A stretch of 64,000 nt of DNA from Lysobacterales bacterium (GCA_021648125.1 JAKITK010000008.1:24831-88830), one strand, 5' to 3'; positions 1 through 8,592 are shown, counted from the first letter of the stretch. Notes: generated by a model from the sequence alone, not told the origin. Numbers and translations: made by a program.

Positions 1-914
1 GCGGTATGGCACATGCGAGCCCGGCTGTCAGACGCTTTGCCCGAGAGCTAGGTGCGGATTTGCTTAAGGTGGTCGGTAGCGCGCGCGCAGGCCGAATTAC
101 CCGCGATGATGTTAAAGCCTTTGTTAAGCAGGCACTGAGTGCGGCACCTGCGACTACTAGTGGTTCAGGCATGCCCTTCGATTTGCCGCCGCTGCGGGAA
201 ATAGATTTCAGCAAGTTCGGAGAGGTAGAAACTCAGCCATTAAGCCGAATTCAGAAACTATCCGGTTCTTTTCTGGCGCGTAACTGGATCAGCATTCCGC
301 ATGTCACCCAGTTTGATGAGGCCGATATCACCGAGATGGAAGCCTTCCGCAAGGGTAATCAGGAGCTAGCCCGCGAACGGGGAACCAAACTAACCCCTTT
401 GCCTTTCATGATTAAAGCTTGCGTTGCCGCATTAAAACAATTCCCGCGGTTTAATGCCTCTTTGAGTATTGATGGTAAAGATTTGGTGCTTAAACAGTAT
501 TTTCATGTCGGTATAGCTGTTGATACTGACGATGGATTGGTGGTTCCAGTATTGCGTAACTGCGATCAGAAAGGCTTGTTGGATTTAGCTGAAGAACTCG
601 CCGAAGTGAGTCAACGCGCTCGCGATGGAAAATTATTACCAAAGGATTTTCAGGGTGGTTGTTTCACTATTTCCAGCTTGGGCGGGATTGGTGGTACGGC
701 ATTTACACCCATTATTAATGCCCCGGAAGTCGCCATTCTAGGTGTTTCCCGATCCTTTATGAAACCGCTTTGGAATGGCATGGAATTTCGCCCAAGGCTG
801 ATGTTGCCGTTGTCATTATCCTATGACCATCGGGTGATTGATGGTGCTTCAGCTGCCAGATTTACCCGCTATCTCGCCGAAATGATGGCAGATATCAGGC
901 GGGTAATGCTGTAA
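1..914 (+). CDS. aceF: Pyruvate dehydrogenase E2 (dihydrolipoyl acetyltransferase), C-terminal part
   Basis: This is the 3' part of the E2 core subunit of pyruvate dehydrogenase, which transfers the acetyl group from lipoyl-lysine to CoA in the cytoplasmic complex. The reading frame is open at the left edge, so the start and the lipoyl domains lie outside. The visible part begins in the peripheral-subunit-binding domain (ASPAVRRFARELG, ending near residue 40 of the fragment). A short linker follows, then the acyltransferase domain from about residue 75 to the end, with the active-site motif DHRVIDG near residue 274. The gene ends at TAA 912-914, 8 bases before the retropepsin-like gene, and lpdA follows, so the three look like one operon. 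aceE is expected just upstream. 2-oxoglutarate dehydrogenase E2 is the alternative, but the context favours pyruvate dehydrogenase. Confidence 0.93.
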   Translation, partial: GMAHASPAVRRFARELGADLLKVVGSARAGRITRDDVKAFVKQALSAAPATTSGSGMPFDLPPLREIDFSKFGEVETQPLSRIQKLSGSFLARNWISIPHVTQFDEADITEMEAFRKGNQELARERGTKLTPLPFMIKACVAALKQFPRFNASLSIDGKDLVLKQYFHVGIAVDTDDGLVVPVLRNCDQKGLLDLAEELAEVSQRARDGKLLPKDFQGGCFTISSLGGIGGTAFTPIINAPEVAILGVSRSFMKPLWNGMEFRPRLMLPLSLSYDHRVIDGASAARFTRYLAEMMADIRRVML

Positions 915-922
915 GCGGGCCT

Positions 923-1447
923 ATGCAAACACCAGCAAATTCTGAAGTAAAGAAGACTTCAAAAGTAATGGCTTGGTTGGCGATAGCTTCACTATTGCTG
1001 GTATTGACATGGCTATTTGACTTCCTTGGTGCAAGATCAGCGACACAGCCGCTACGGGTAAGCGGCAGCACGGTGATTATTCCTGCGGATCGTCAGGGGC
1101 ATTACCGTGCTGAAGGTGAAATCAATGGTCAGCCGGTGAAATTTTTGCTCGACACTGGCGCTACTGCGGTAGCAATTCCGGAAAAGTTGGCGCAGCAACT
1201 GGGCCTAAAAAAAGGCCAACAAATTCAGCTACAAACCGCAAATGGGATCGCCCGCGGCTATATGACCCGGCTTGAACAGGTACGCCTAGGCTCGATCCGG
1301 GTGAATAATGTACGCGCTGTAATTAGCCCAGGACTGGGTGGTGATATCCTGTTAGGAATGAGTTTCCTGCGGCATTTGAACTGGCGACATGCCAACAACG
1401 AATTAATACTAGAGCCGCAATCCACGGGGATTGGGGCAGAGGGTTAA
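923..1447 (+). CDS. Membrane-anchored retropepsin-like aspartic protease
   Basis: A 174-residue protein of the clan AA single-domain aspartic protease type (TIGR02281-like). A short cytoplasmic N-terminus precedes one membrane segment at about residues 16-36. The soluble domain carries the catalytic motif LLDTGAT (Asp77, Thr78, Gly79) and a later hydrophobic GGDILLGMSFL stretch near residue 143, typical of retropepsin flaps and cores. Proteins of this type act as dimers on the periplasmic side; the substrate is unknown here. It sits between aceF (8 bases upstream) and lpdA (2 bases downstream), so it should be co-transcribed with pyruvate dehydrogenase, an unexpected place for a protease. The family call is good; any role in PDH function is only inference. 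Confidence 0.85.
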   Translation: MQTPANSEVKKTSKVMAWLAIASLLLVLTWLFDFLGARSATQPLRVSGSTVIIPADRQGHYRAEGEINGQPVKFLLDTGATAVAIPEKLAQQLGLKKGQQIQLQTANGIARGYMTRLEQVRLGSIRVNNVRAVISPGLGGDILLGMSFLRHLNWRHANNELILEPQSTGIGAEG

Positions 1448-1449
1448 GC

Positions 1450-3231
1450 ATGACAAACACAATTAACATTCTGGTTCCCGATATCGGTGATTTTGATGAT
1501 ATTCCAGTAATTGAAGTACTGGTACAAGCGGGTGATGAAGTCGCAGCCGAACAGTCCATCATTACCCTGGAAAGCGATAAAGCAACAATGGAAGTCCCCG
1601 CCCCGCAAGCGGGTAAAATTCTAAGTCTGGATGTTGCGCTTGGCGATAAAGTTAATTTAGGTGATTTAATTGCTACTTTAGAAGTTGCTGAAGCTGCATC
1701 TGTGGATAAAACAGCCGAAAAGGTGGAGAAAGAAACTGAAACTACCCCAGCCCCAGTTGAAGTGGCGGCCAGCAAGGTCGATGCAGCAGTAGCTGAGCCA
1801 GCACAAAAAATAACTGCTAAACATGATTACGATTACGACTTGGTTGTTCTCGGTGCCGGTCCGGGTGGTTATACCGCGGCCTTCCGGGCGGCTGATCTGG
1901 GCTTGAAAGTCGCTTTGATTGAGCGCTACGACAGCCTCGGCGGGGTCTGCCTGAATGTGGGTTGTATTCCTTCCAAGGCATTATTGCATACCGCCAGAGT
2001 CATCGATGAAGCTGAAGCCATGTCGGCACACGGTTTGCACTTTGGTGAGCCAGAAATTGATATCGACCAGCTGCGCGAGTGGAAGACTTCAGTCGTTTCC
2101 CGTTTAACCAATGGTCTGGCAAGCATTGCCAAACAACGAAAAATTACCCTAATAACAGGTCATGGTCGTTTCAGCGATGAGCATAATTTGATGGTTGCCG
2201 GTGAGCACGGTATAAAAGCGGTGAGTTTTAGCCGCTGTATTATCGCTGCCGGATCACAATCGGTGAAACTTCCCGGTTTACTCATGGACGATCCGCGCTT
2301 GATGGACTCAACCGATGCGCTTAAGTTGCAGGATATCCCGCAGCGCTTGCTGGTAATTGGTGGCGGCATTATTGGTCTGGAAATGGCAACTGTCTATCAG
2401 GCACTGGGTAGTCAGGTGACGGTAGTGGAAATGTTTGACCAGCTGATGCCGGGCGCTGATAAAGACTTGATTCGACCGCTGCAAAAACGCCTAAAAAACA
2501 CTTTGAATAATATTTTTCTAAATACCAAGGTAGAAAAAGTTGAAGCAGGTGATGAAGCTTTAAGCGTGTATTTAGACGGTAAGAATGTACCGGAAAAATT
2601 GGAATTTGACCGAGTGCTGGTGGCTGTTGGGCGCTCACCCAACGGTGGCCTGATCGGTGCCGATAAAGCGGGTGTAAATGTTGATGAACGAGGATTTATC
2701 CCGGTTAATAATCAACAACAAACCAATCAACCACATATTTTTGCCATCGGCGATATCGTCGGTCAGCCAATGCTAGCGCATAAAGCCACCCATGAAGCCA
2801 AGGTTGCCGCCGAAGTTTGTGCCGATGAAAAGTCCTTCTTTGATGCCCGGGTTATTCCATCGGTAGCTTATACCGACCCAGAAATTGCTTGGGTAGGAAC
2901 CACTGAAATAGAAGCAAAAGAAAAAGGTATTGATTATAAAGTGGGTAAATTCCCCTGGGCGGCTTCCGGTCGTGCTTTAGGTATAGCCCGCAGCGAAGGT
3001 CTTACCAAACTGCTTTTTAATCCCGCCACCAAGCAGATCATCGGTGCTGGTATTGTCGGTGTAAATGCCGGCGAACTGATTTCCGAGTGTGCTCTCGCCA
3101 TAGAAATGGGCGCCGAAGCTGCCGATATTGGCCTAACAATTCACCCGCACCCGACTCTATCAGAAACCATAGCCATGGCCGCCGAAGCCTTTGAAGGTAC
3201 GATCACTGATCTCTACCTACCGAAACGATAA
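1450..3231 (+). CDS. lpdA: Dihydrolipoyl dehydrogenase (E3) with N-terminal lipoyl domain
   Basis: E3 reoxidises the dihydrolipoyl group of E2 with NAD+. The 593-residue protein is longer than a plain E3 (about 470) because residues 1-80 form a lipoyl domain with the lipoylated lysine in ESDKATME (Lys44), followed by an Ala/Pro/Glu-rich linker to about residue 125. The FAD motif VVLGAGPGGYTAA starts near residue 132. The redox disulfide is Cys167/Cys172 in GGVCLNVGC, the NAD-binding motif is VIGGGIIGLE, and the catalytic His-Glu pair lies in HPHPTLSE (about residues 565-572). Lipoyl-E3 fusions are known from Neisseria and other proteobacteria. It starts 2 bases after the retropepsin stop, as last gene of the PDH operon. 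Confidence 0.96.
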   Translation: MTNTINILVPDIGDFDDIPVIEVLVQAGDEVAAEQSIITLESDKATMEVPAPQAGKILSLDVALGDKVNLGDLIATLEVAEAASVDKTAEKVEKETETTPAPVEVAASKVDAAVAEPAQKITAKHDYDYDLVVLGAGPGGYTAAFRAADLGLKVALIERYDSLGGVCLNVGCIPSKALLHTARVIDEAEAMSAHGLHFGEPEIDIDQLREWKTSVVSRLTNGLASIAKQRKITLITGHGRFSDEHNLMVAGEHGIKAVSFSRCIIAAGSQSVKLPGLLMDDPRLMDSTDALKLQDIPQRLLVIGGGIIGLEMATVYQALGSQVTVVEMFDQLMPGADKDLIRPLQKRLKNTLNNIFLNTKVEKVEAGDEALSVYLDGKNVPEKLEFDRVLVAVGRSPNGGLIGADKAGVNVDERGFIPVNNQQQTNQPHIFAIGDIVGQPMLAHKATHEAKVAAEVCADEKSFFDARVIPSVAYTDPEIAWVGTTEIEAKEKGIDYKVGKFPWAASGRALGIARSEGLTKLLFNPATKQIIGAGIVGVNAGELISECALAIEMGAEAADIGLTIHPHPTLSETIAMAAEAFEGTITDLYLPKR

Positions 3232-3345
3232 TAAACCGTATTACCCGGGACGGTACTATTTATTCTCTTTTTGAGTGATTACCTTATCGGCAATAGGCGC
3301 CCACAACAGGGATCCACAATAGCTTGCTAATCAATTCAATTCAAT

Positions 3346-3379
3346 TCTAATTGATAATGATTATCAATTAGATTAAAAT
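3346..3379 (+). promoter_or_regulatory. Fur-type operator overlapping a sigma70 promoter for the iron ABC operon
   Basis: Bases 3346-3372 are a perfect 27-base palindrome centred on G3359, with the core TTGATAATGATTATCAA that matches the classical Fur box. The same stretch supplies a -35 (TTGATA, 3351-3356), an exact 17-base spacer and a -10 (TAAAAT, 3374-3379). Fur bound here would cover both promoter elements. The site lies about 40 bases before the start of the ferric-iron binding protein gene, so iron repression of the three-gene operon is very likely. Confidence 0.9.
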
Positions 3380-3415
3380 CATTCATTGCATAATGAGTAA
3401 GAGTTTGTAATCATC

Positions 3416-4441
3416 ATGAAAAACCTATTTAAAAACAGCTGCCTATTAATTTTAACCTGCGCATTTACTTTACCTGTTTATGCGGCACTTGATGAAGTAA
3501 ATGTATACTCCGCTCGAAAAGAGCAGTTGATTAAACCCCTATTGGAAAACTTCACCAAGCAAACAGGCACTGAGGTCAACTTGATTACCAGTAAGGCCGA
3601 TGCACTGTTAAAACGCCTAGAATCTGAAGGTATTAACAGCCCTGCCGACATTTTTATTACCACCGATGCGGGTCGTTTGCACCGGGCAAAACAAGCAGGC
3701 GTGTTGCAACCGATTTTAACTGAGAGAATGAAACGATTGGTGCCTGAGCATTTGCGGGATGCCGATGGGTATTGGGTGGGATTAACCACTCGTTCTCGTA
3801 TGCTAGTGTACGCTAAAGACCGCGTTAAACCATCTGAGCTGAGCACTTACGAAGACCTTGCCTCGCCTAAGTGGAAAAAGCGCATTTGTGTGCGCTCTTC
3901 TAATAATATATACAATCAGTCGCTGGTGGCGTCTATGCTGGCCCATCAAGGCGAGAAAATCACAACTCAATGGGTAGCAGGCTTAGTTAATAATATGGCT
4001 CGAAAACCCAAAGGCGGTGACCGTGATCAAATTAAAGCCGTGGCTGCCGGTCAGTGTGATATTGCAATTGTAAACACCTACTATTTAGGGCAAATGCTGA
4101 ACAGCAACGACCCCAAACAAGTTAAAGCGGCACAGCAAGTGGCGGTTTTTTGGCCTAACCAAGTAGGTCGTGGCGCACACATTAATGTCAGCGGCATTGC
4201 AGTGACAAAAGCGGCTAAAAACAAAGACAACGCAATTAAACTGATTGAGTTCTTACTTTCAAAAGAGGCCCAAACTTGGTACGCTAAAACCAATAATGAG
4301 TACCCGGTGATTGCCACGGCGCCTTGGAGCGAAACATTAAACGCATGGGGAACTTTTCACAGCGATGTGCTGAACCTCACCCGGCTTGGTGAATTAAATA
4401 CTAAAGCGATTCGTATTATGGATAGAGCAGGTTGGCGCTAA
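3416..4441 (+). CDS. futA: Ferric iron ABC transporter, periplasmic binding protein
   Basis: A 341-residue FbpA/FutA/IdiA-type iron-binding protein. A signal peptide covers residues 1-23 (cut after VYA). The mature protein opens with the family motif VNVYSARKEQL and carries the tandem tyrosines of the iron site (Tyr222-Tyr223 in VNTYYLGQ). It would capture Fe(3+) in the periplasm and deliver it to the permease encoded next, whose reading frame overlaps this one by 10 bases. Regulation by Fur is indicated by the operator at 3346-3372. The fbpA and futA names describe the same role; the choice of symbol is approximate. Confidence 0.92.
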   Translation: MKNLFKNSCLLILTCAFTLPVYAALDEVNVYSARKEQLIKPLLENFTKQTGTEVNLITSKADALLKRLESEGINSPADIFITTDAGRLHRAKQAGVLQPILTERMKRLVPEHLRDADGYWVGLTTRSRMLVYAKDRVKPSELSTYEDLASPKWKKRICVRSSNNIYNQSLVASMLAHQGEKITTQWVAGLVNNMARKPKGGDRDQIKAVAAGQCDIAIVNTYYLGQMLNSNDPKQVKAAQQVAVFWPNQVGRGAHINVSGIAVTKAAKNKDNAIKLIEFLLSKEAQTWYAKTNNEYPVIATAPWSETLNAWGTFHSDVLNLTRLGELNTKAIRIMDRAGWR

Positions 4442-6105
4442 TATTGAGGCGCCTGTTTAAGATTCAATTAAAGTCAGCATCGAAACACCTTAACCGCTGG
4501 TCGATTCTGACGATCATCATCGCCCTTCTACTGACCGTCCCACTGTGGGTGCTGGTCAGTTTCGTGTTTGAACCAACCAATGATAACTGGGCGCACCTGT
4601 CTAGCACTTTATTGCCCGAATACATCATCAACTCGCTCTGGTTAATGTTGGGCGTGACCTTCGGTGCCCTTTTATTAGGCATTCCCAGTGCATGGGTGGT
4701 GAGTCAGTATGAATTTTATGGGAAATCGGTATTGCACTGGGCGCTGCTGTTGCCCATGGCGATGCCTGCCTACATTATCGCGTACACCTATACGGGCTTG
4801 CTTGAATTTGAAGGCCCTGTACAAAGCGCACTTAGGAGCGTATTTGAGACGAAAATAGTGAATCTTTGGTTTCCTGAGATTCGTTCATTAGGCGGCGCTG
4901 TGGTCATGTTTTCACTGGTGTTATACCCCTATGTGTATCTATTGGCGCGCACCTCATTTGCAAACCAAAGCCAGAGTATGCTGCACGCCAGCCGCGCACT
5001 TGGTGCCGGCCCCTATAAAACCTTTTTTAAAGTTGCACTTCCCATTGCACGCCCTGCCATTATTGCAGGTTTAACCTTGGCGTTAATGGAAACTCTGGCC
5101 GATTTTGGAACGGTGCAACATTTTGGCGTACCCACTTTTACTACGGGTATTTACCGCACATGGACAGGCTTTGGCGACACCACCACCACGGCACAACTTT
5201 CTATTTTACTGCTGGTGTTTGTCAGCGTTTTAATGGCGGTGGAGCTGTGGTCACGCAAACAGGCCAAATACTTTACGGGAAATAATCAAGCGTTAAACAA
5301 CCTGCTTCCAGCCTTAACCGGCCGTCGAGCGCTGTTGGCGGTTATTGTCTGTTTTGTACCGATTTTATTTGGTTTTGTTGTGCCTGCTTTGCAACTGCTC
5401 AACTGGTCAATCTATGTGGCCAATACCGAGCTGAATGCAGATTTTTTTACCCTAGTCTGGAACAGCTTTAGTTTGGCGTTTATCACCGCCTTGATTACTA
5501 TTGCTCTGGCGTTATTTTTTCTATATGTAAAACGGATTCAGAAATCGCCCCTTATCGATAATACAGTGCGTATGGCGGGATTGGGGTATGCAATTCCAGG
5601 AACGGTAATTGCCGTTGCGGTGATAATACCCTTTGCATGGTTTGACAATACACTGGATGGGTGGGCCCGCGAGAACCTCGATATTTCTACCGGACTACTA
5701 CTCTCAGGAACGCTATTTGCTTTGGTTTTTGCCTACTGCTTCCGGTTTTTATCGGTGGCACTGCAAAGCATTGCATCGGGCTTAACTCAAATAAAACCGA
5801 GTATGGATGAATCCGCAAAAATCTTAGGCGCGACCCACGGGGCCATCTTAAAGCGTATTCATATCCCACTGCTCAGTAGCAGTTTAGTCACCGCCTTTAT
5901 TTTGGTATTTGTAGAAGTCTTAAAAGAGTTACCCACCACCTTAATTTTAAGACCCTTTAATTTCAACACTTTATCAGTACGCGCTTACGAGATGGCTGCC
6001 GATGAACGCTTGGCAGACGCTGGGCTGCCTGCCTTATTAATTGTTCTGACGGGCATAATCCCCGTGATTATTTTAAGCAAACTGATTGGAAAATCGCATG
6101 CGTGA
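4432..6105 (+). CDS. futB: Ferric iron ABC transporter, permease
   Basis: A 557-residue FbpB/SfuB-type permease with about twelve membrane segments, made of two fused copies of the binding-protein-dependent permease domain. The two EAA-type loops that contact the ATPase are near SRALGAGPYKTFFKVALP and ESAKILGATHGAILKRIHIP. There is no ATG near the N-terminus: translation must begin at TTG 4432 or TTG 4444, both overlapping or abutting the binding-protein stop, which suggests translational coupling. It would move Fe(3+) across the inner membrane with the ATPase that follows. Confidence 0.9.
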   Translation: MALILRRLFKIQLKSASKHLNRWSILTIIIALLLTVPLWVLVSFVFEPTNDNWAHLSSTLLPEYIINSLWLMLGVTFGALLLGIPSAWVVSQYEFYGKSVLHWALLLPMAMPAYIIAYTYTGLLEFEGPVQSALRSVFETKIVNLWFPEIRSLGGAVVMFSLVLYPYVYLLARTSFANQSQSMLHASRALGAGPYKTFFKVALPIARPAIIAGLTLALMETLADFGTVQHFGVPTFTTGIYRTWTGFGDTTTTAQLSILLLVFVSVLMAVELWSRKQAKYFTGNNQALNNLLPALTGRRALLAVIVCFVPILFGFVVPALQLLNWSIYVANTELNADFFTLVWNSFSLAFITALITIALALFFLYVKRIQKSPLIDNTVRMAGLGYAIPGTVIAVAVIIPFAWFDNTLDGWARENLDISTGLLLSGTLFALVFAYCFRFLSVALQSIASGLTQIKPSMDESAKILGATHGAILKRIHIPLLSSSLVTAFILVFVEVLKELPTTLILRPFNFNTLSVRAYEMAADERLADAGLPALLIVLTGIIPVIILSKLIGKSHA

Positions 6106-7150
6106 ACTTCAGCTTACCCAAATAACCAGCCACCATCAGAATACGCTAATTTTAGATGGTGTTTCTCTGCATTTAAACGCGGGCGAAATTGGCTGTTTAC
6201 TCGGCCCAAGTGGTTGTGGAAAAACCACCTTATTACGAACCATTGCAGGCTTGCAAACGCTTACAGAGGGTGAGATTGCACTGGGTGCTCAAGTGGTTTC
6301 ATCCACTCAAATACACCAACCCACTGAATCACGGAAAGTGGGTATGGTGTTTCAAGATTATGCTCTGTTTCCCCATATGAACATCGCCGATAACATTCGC
6401 TTTGGGATTGAAAGCTTTAGTCCAAAGCAGCAACAAGAGCGCATTTGCAGCTTGCTGGAGTTGGTGGATTTAGCCGGCAAAGAAAAGCGCTACCCACACC
6501 AGCTTTCTGGTGGACAACAACAACGCGTTGCCCTTGCGCGTGCATTGGCGGCCAAACCGCAAGTGTTATTAATGGATGAACCGTTTTCGGGATTGGATGT
6601 TGAGCTGCGAGAGAGCCTAGCAAGGCAAGTGCGCTGTATTTTAAAAGCCGAAGGCATTACCGCCTTAATGGTGACCCACAACCAAAACGAAGCCTTTGCG
6701 ATTGCCGATTCTGTAGGGGTAATGAAATCCGGAAAATTGTTGCAATGGGATACCCCCTACAACCTGTACCATCAGCCTAACCATCCTTTTGTGGCGGACT
6801 TTATTGGGCAAGGCGTGTTAATCAAAGGCATGGTCTACAGTTGCAATGAAGTGCATACCGAGCTCGGTATTTTAAACGCCAGCGTATGCAATTGCTTCAC
6901 TCCCAATGAAGAAGTCTCTGTTTTAGTTCGTCCGGATGACATTATTCACAACGATGACAGTGACTGGGAGCTGGAAGTGGTCAACCGGGTATTTAGAGGC
7001 TCACACTTTCTGTTTACCCTAAAGCTTAATAATGGCGAGCAGGTTTTATGCATGAGCCAATCTCATCACAATCATGAGGTAGGCTCTAAAATAGGAGTTA
7101 AGCTTGAAATGGATCATGCCGTGGTGTTTCCATTGAAAACCCCTGAATAG
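6098..7150 (+). CDS. futC: Ferric iron ABC transporter, ATP-binding protein
   Basis: The 350-residue ATPase of the iron importer. Walker A is GPSGCGKTT (residues 36-44), the signature is LSGGQQQR, Walker B is VLLMDEPFSGLD, and the switch His is in VMVTHNQ. About 110 residues follow the ATPase domain, as in FbpC/CysA-type proteins with a C-terminal regulatory beta domain. I chose ATG 6098, which overlaps the permease stop by 8 bases; an in-frame TTG at 6086 would add four residues and is less likely. It is last in a Fur-controlled operon; IS fragments begin about 70 bases downstream. Confidence 0.92.
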   Translation: MRELQLTQITSHHQNTLILDGVSLHLNAGEIGCLLGPSGCGKTTLLRTIAGLQTLTEGEIALGAQVVSSTQIHQPTESRKVGMVFQDYALFPHMNIADNIRFGIESFSPKQQQERICSLLELVDLAGKEKRYPHQLSGGQQQRVALARALAAKPQVLLMDEPFSGLDVELRESLARQVRCILKAEGITALMVTHNQNEAFAIADSVGVMKSGKLLQWDTPYNLYHQPNHPFVADFIGQGVLIKGMVYSCNEVHTELGILNASVCNCFTPNEEVSVLVRPDDIIHNDDSDWELEVVNRVFRGSHFLFTLKLNNGEQVLCMSQSHHNHEVGSKIGVKLEMDHAVVFPLKTPE

Positions 7151-7221
7151 AGACTTATTGTAATCGTCGAATCAACATATTAACTTAGCTTTCAAATACC
7201 CAAGATGTTATAATCGGGAGC

Positions 7222-7854
7222 ATGCTTAGAACAGATGCCAGAAAGCGCAGCACCGAGGTGCAACAACACAATCGGGAACAGACCATTCGGTTGTTCGCCG
7301 ATGGAATGAGCCGTTATGAGATCGCTCGGGTCATTGACGTACACTATGCCACGGTGGGTGACTGGATTCGGCGGTATGAAAAGGGTGGCCTGGAGGCTTT
7401 GCAGATTGGAAAGAGGGGGCGAACCGGAAAGTATTTTTGATATTGGACAATTTGAGAGTGCACCACGCAAAACTCGTGAAGGCCTGGCTCGAAGAGAACA
7501 CAAAGCGAATCGAAGTTTACTATTTGCCGGCCTACGGCCTACACGCCGGAGATGAATCCTGATGAATATCTCAATTGTGACCTTAAGCAGAGTATCCGAG
7601 CCTCTTCACCAGCTAGAAATCAACAGCAACTTGAAAGAAAGGCCCTCGGTATCATGAGAAAACTACAAGCCCTTCCGGCTCGGGTTAAGAGTACAGCGAT
7701 ACATGCATTGATCCAGGATCAGTGGGGAATCAAGCTGTCACAAAGATTGATTAGCAGATATATGAAACGTTGGGGCTATACACCATAGAAGGCAGCGAAA
7801 CGCGCTTATGAGCGGTCAGATACAGCGACCCAAGAATGGCTCACACAGCAATAA
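7222..7854 (+). pseudogene. Rearranged IS630-family transposase remnant
   Basis: Pieces of an IS630-type transposase, out of natural order. At 7222-7430 is the N-terminal helix-turn-helix (FADGMSRYEIARVIDVHYAT). It is fused, after loss of the middle of the gene, to the end of the DDE domain: GKxFLILDNLRVHH to VYYLPAY, then NPDEYLNCDLKQ. A missing base near 7430 shifts the frame before LILDNLRVHH. A 7-base tandem duplication (CGGCCTA at 7528-7534 and 7535-7541) shifts it again just before PEMNPDEY. From about 7690 the sequence jumps back to the central part of such a transposase (IQDQWGIKL, MKRWGYTP), with a nonsense TAG at 7786-7788 and readable codons to about 7851. At least two copies or a rearrangement must have contributed. 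It cannot make an active protein. Confidence 0.85.
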
Positions 7855-7855
7855 T

Positions 7856-8129
7856 TTGGTCATATCCTTGCGTTTTAGCTCCTGGTGGGTGGTCGGCCAG
7901 TCGGGCACCTGGAACCGTGAAGATGTACGCGTATCGGCACCCGGATAAAACAGCCGTGCCAACTGCGCATCATCTAAATCATCCGGCAGTGGCCAGCTTA
8001 ATTTCAGTGCGCCAGCCTGGCTCAGCAGTTTTGGATGGAGCCGATACTCACCTTGGTGCTGGCATTAATCTGGCGAATGGATAAACCACCAGCCAGCCGT
8101 AATCTTAAAATATCTCTAATTTTTCGCAT
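7856..8129 (-). pseudogene. IS21-family IstA N-terminal remnant
   Basis: On the minus strand an IstA-type start (MRKIRDILRLRLAGGLS, ATG at 8127-8129) is preceded by a good ribosome site (AAGGAT). The helix-turn-helix region is readable to about SIGSIQ. One missing base then shifts the frame into a further stretch of IstA sequence: KLLSQAG, LSWPLPDDLDDAQLARLF, PDWPTTHQELKRKDM. The fragment stops near 7856, where it abuts the end of the IS630 pieces. About 90 of the usual 400-500 residues are left and no istB follows. The matching terminal repeats lie just upstream at 8209-8367. Confidence 0.8.
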
Positions 8130-8208
8130 TGTAATCCTTACTCTTGCCGTGCTCTTCTCCCAAAAGGTAAAAAGAATAGCAAACAATTGATAAAACAATG
8201 CGCTGAAA

Positions 8209-8367
8209 GGTATTCTGGTTTTATTTGAACACCTATTCCGGGAATTTGAACACCGATTCCGGAAAAACCAAAAAAGTGTTCAGATAAAACCAGAATCAGT
8301 GTTCACATAAAACCAGAATGGGTGTTCAGATTGAACCAGAATCAGTGTTCAGATTGGGCCGGAATAT
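8209..8367. repeat. IS21-type terminal repeat array, two opposed sets
   Basis: Four directly adjacent 23-base units, each beginning GTGTTCA and containing CCAGAAT or CCGGAAT, run on the plus strand at 8276-8298, 8299-8321, 8322-8344 and 8345-8367. Immediately left of them (8209-8270), separated by an A-rich spacer, at least two and a half units of the same motif run in the opposite direction. Multiple short terminal repeats are typical of IS21 elements, and the istA remnant starts 80 bases away. The head-to-head arrangement suggests two element ends brought together. Confidence 0.7.
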
Positions 8368-8490
8368 GCAAGCCACAAGGGGCAAGATATTCCCATGGTT
8401 TATACTATTAGAGGTCGAAAAACCAGGCAACAGCGCAGAAAAGTCTCTTATCTCAATGTTTCGCATAGAAATCAAGCATTATTAAGGTTA

Positions 8491-8575
8491 AACACTTGAC
8501 CTGGGTCAAGTGTTAATGAGAATCGTTTGTATTTAGTAACAATGCTCTCTATACTTGCCTCAGAATAATTCTGAG
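8491..8575 (+). promoter_or_regulatory. Promoter/operator region of the TonB-dependent receptor
   Basis: Three signals precede the receptor gene. Bases 8491-8514 are a perfect inverted repeat (AACACTTGACC-TG-GGTCAAGTGTT) containing a possible -35 (TTGACC, 8496-8501). A possible -10 (GAGAAT, 8518-8523, spacer 16) lies in AATGAGAATCGTTT (8515-8528), which resembles a degenerate Fur box. Bases 8559-8575 are a second perfect palindrome (CTCAGAAT-A-ATTCTGAG), 17 bases before the start codon, which resembles the 7-1-7 Fur layout with altered bases. Iron or another repressor control is likely, but the regulator is inferred only. Confidence 0.5.
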
Positions 8576-8592
8576 ATGAAAGAGAGCCCTTA

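Noticed and set aside
7836..8084. Plus-strand open frame of 82 residues over the istA fragment
   Set aside because: The minus strand has clear IstA sequence here with a ribosome site; the plus frame has no family match.
8276..8367. Four regular 23-base repeats looking like a small CRISPR array
   Set aside because: The units are directly adjacent without unique spacers, there are inverted copies next to them and an IS21 istA fragment nearby, so they are transposon end repeats.
8381..8396. 16-base match (GGCAAGATATTCCCAT) to a stretch inside the rubredoxin gene at 55832-55847
   Set aside because: About one match of this length is expected by chance between all positions of a 64-kb window; flanks do not match.
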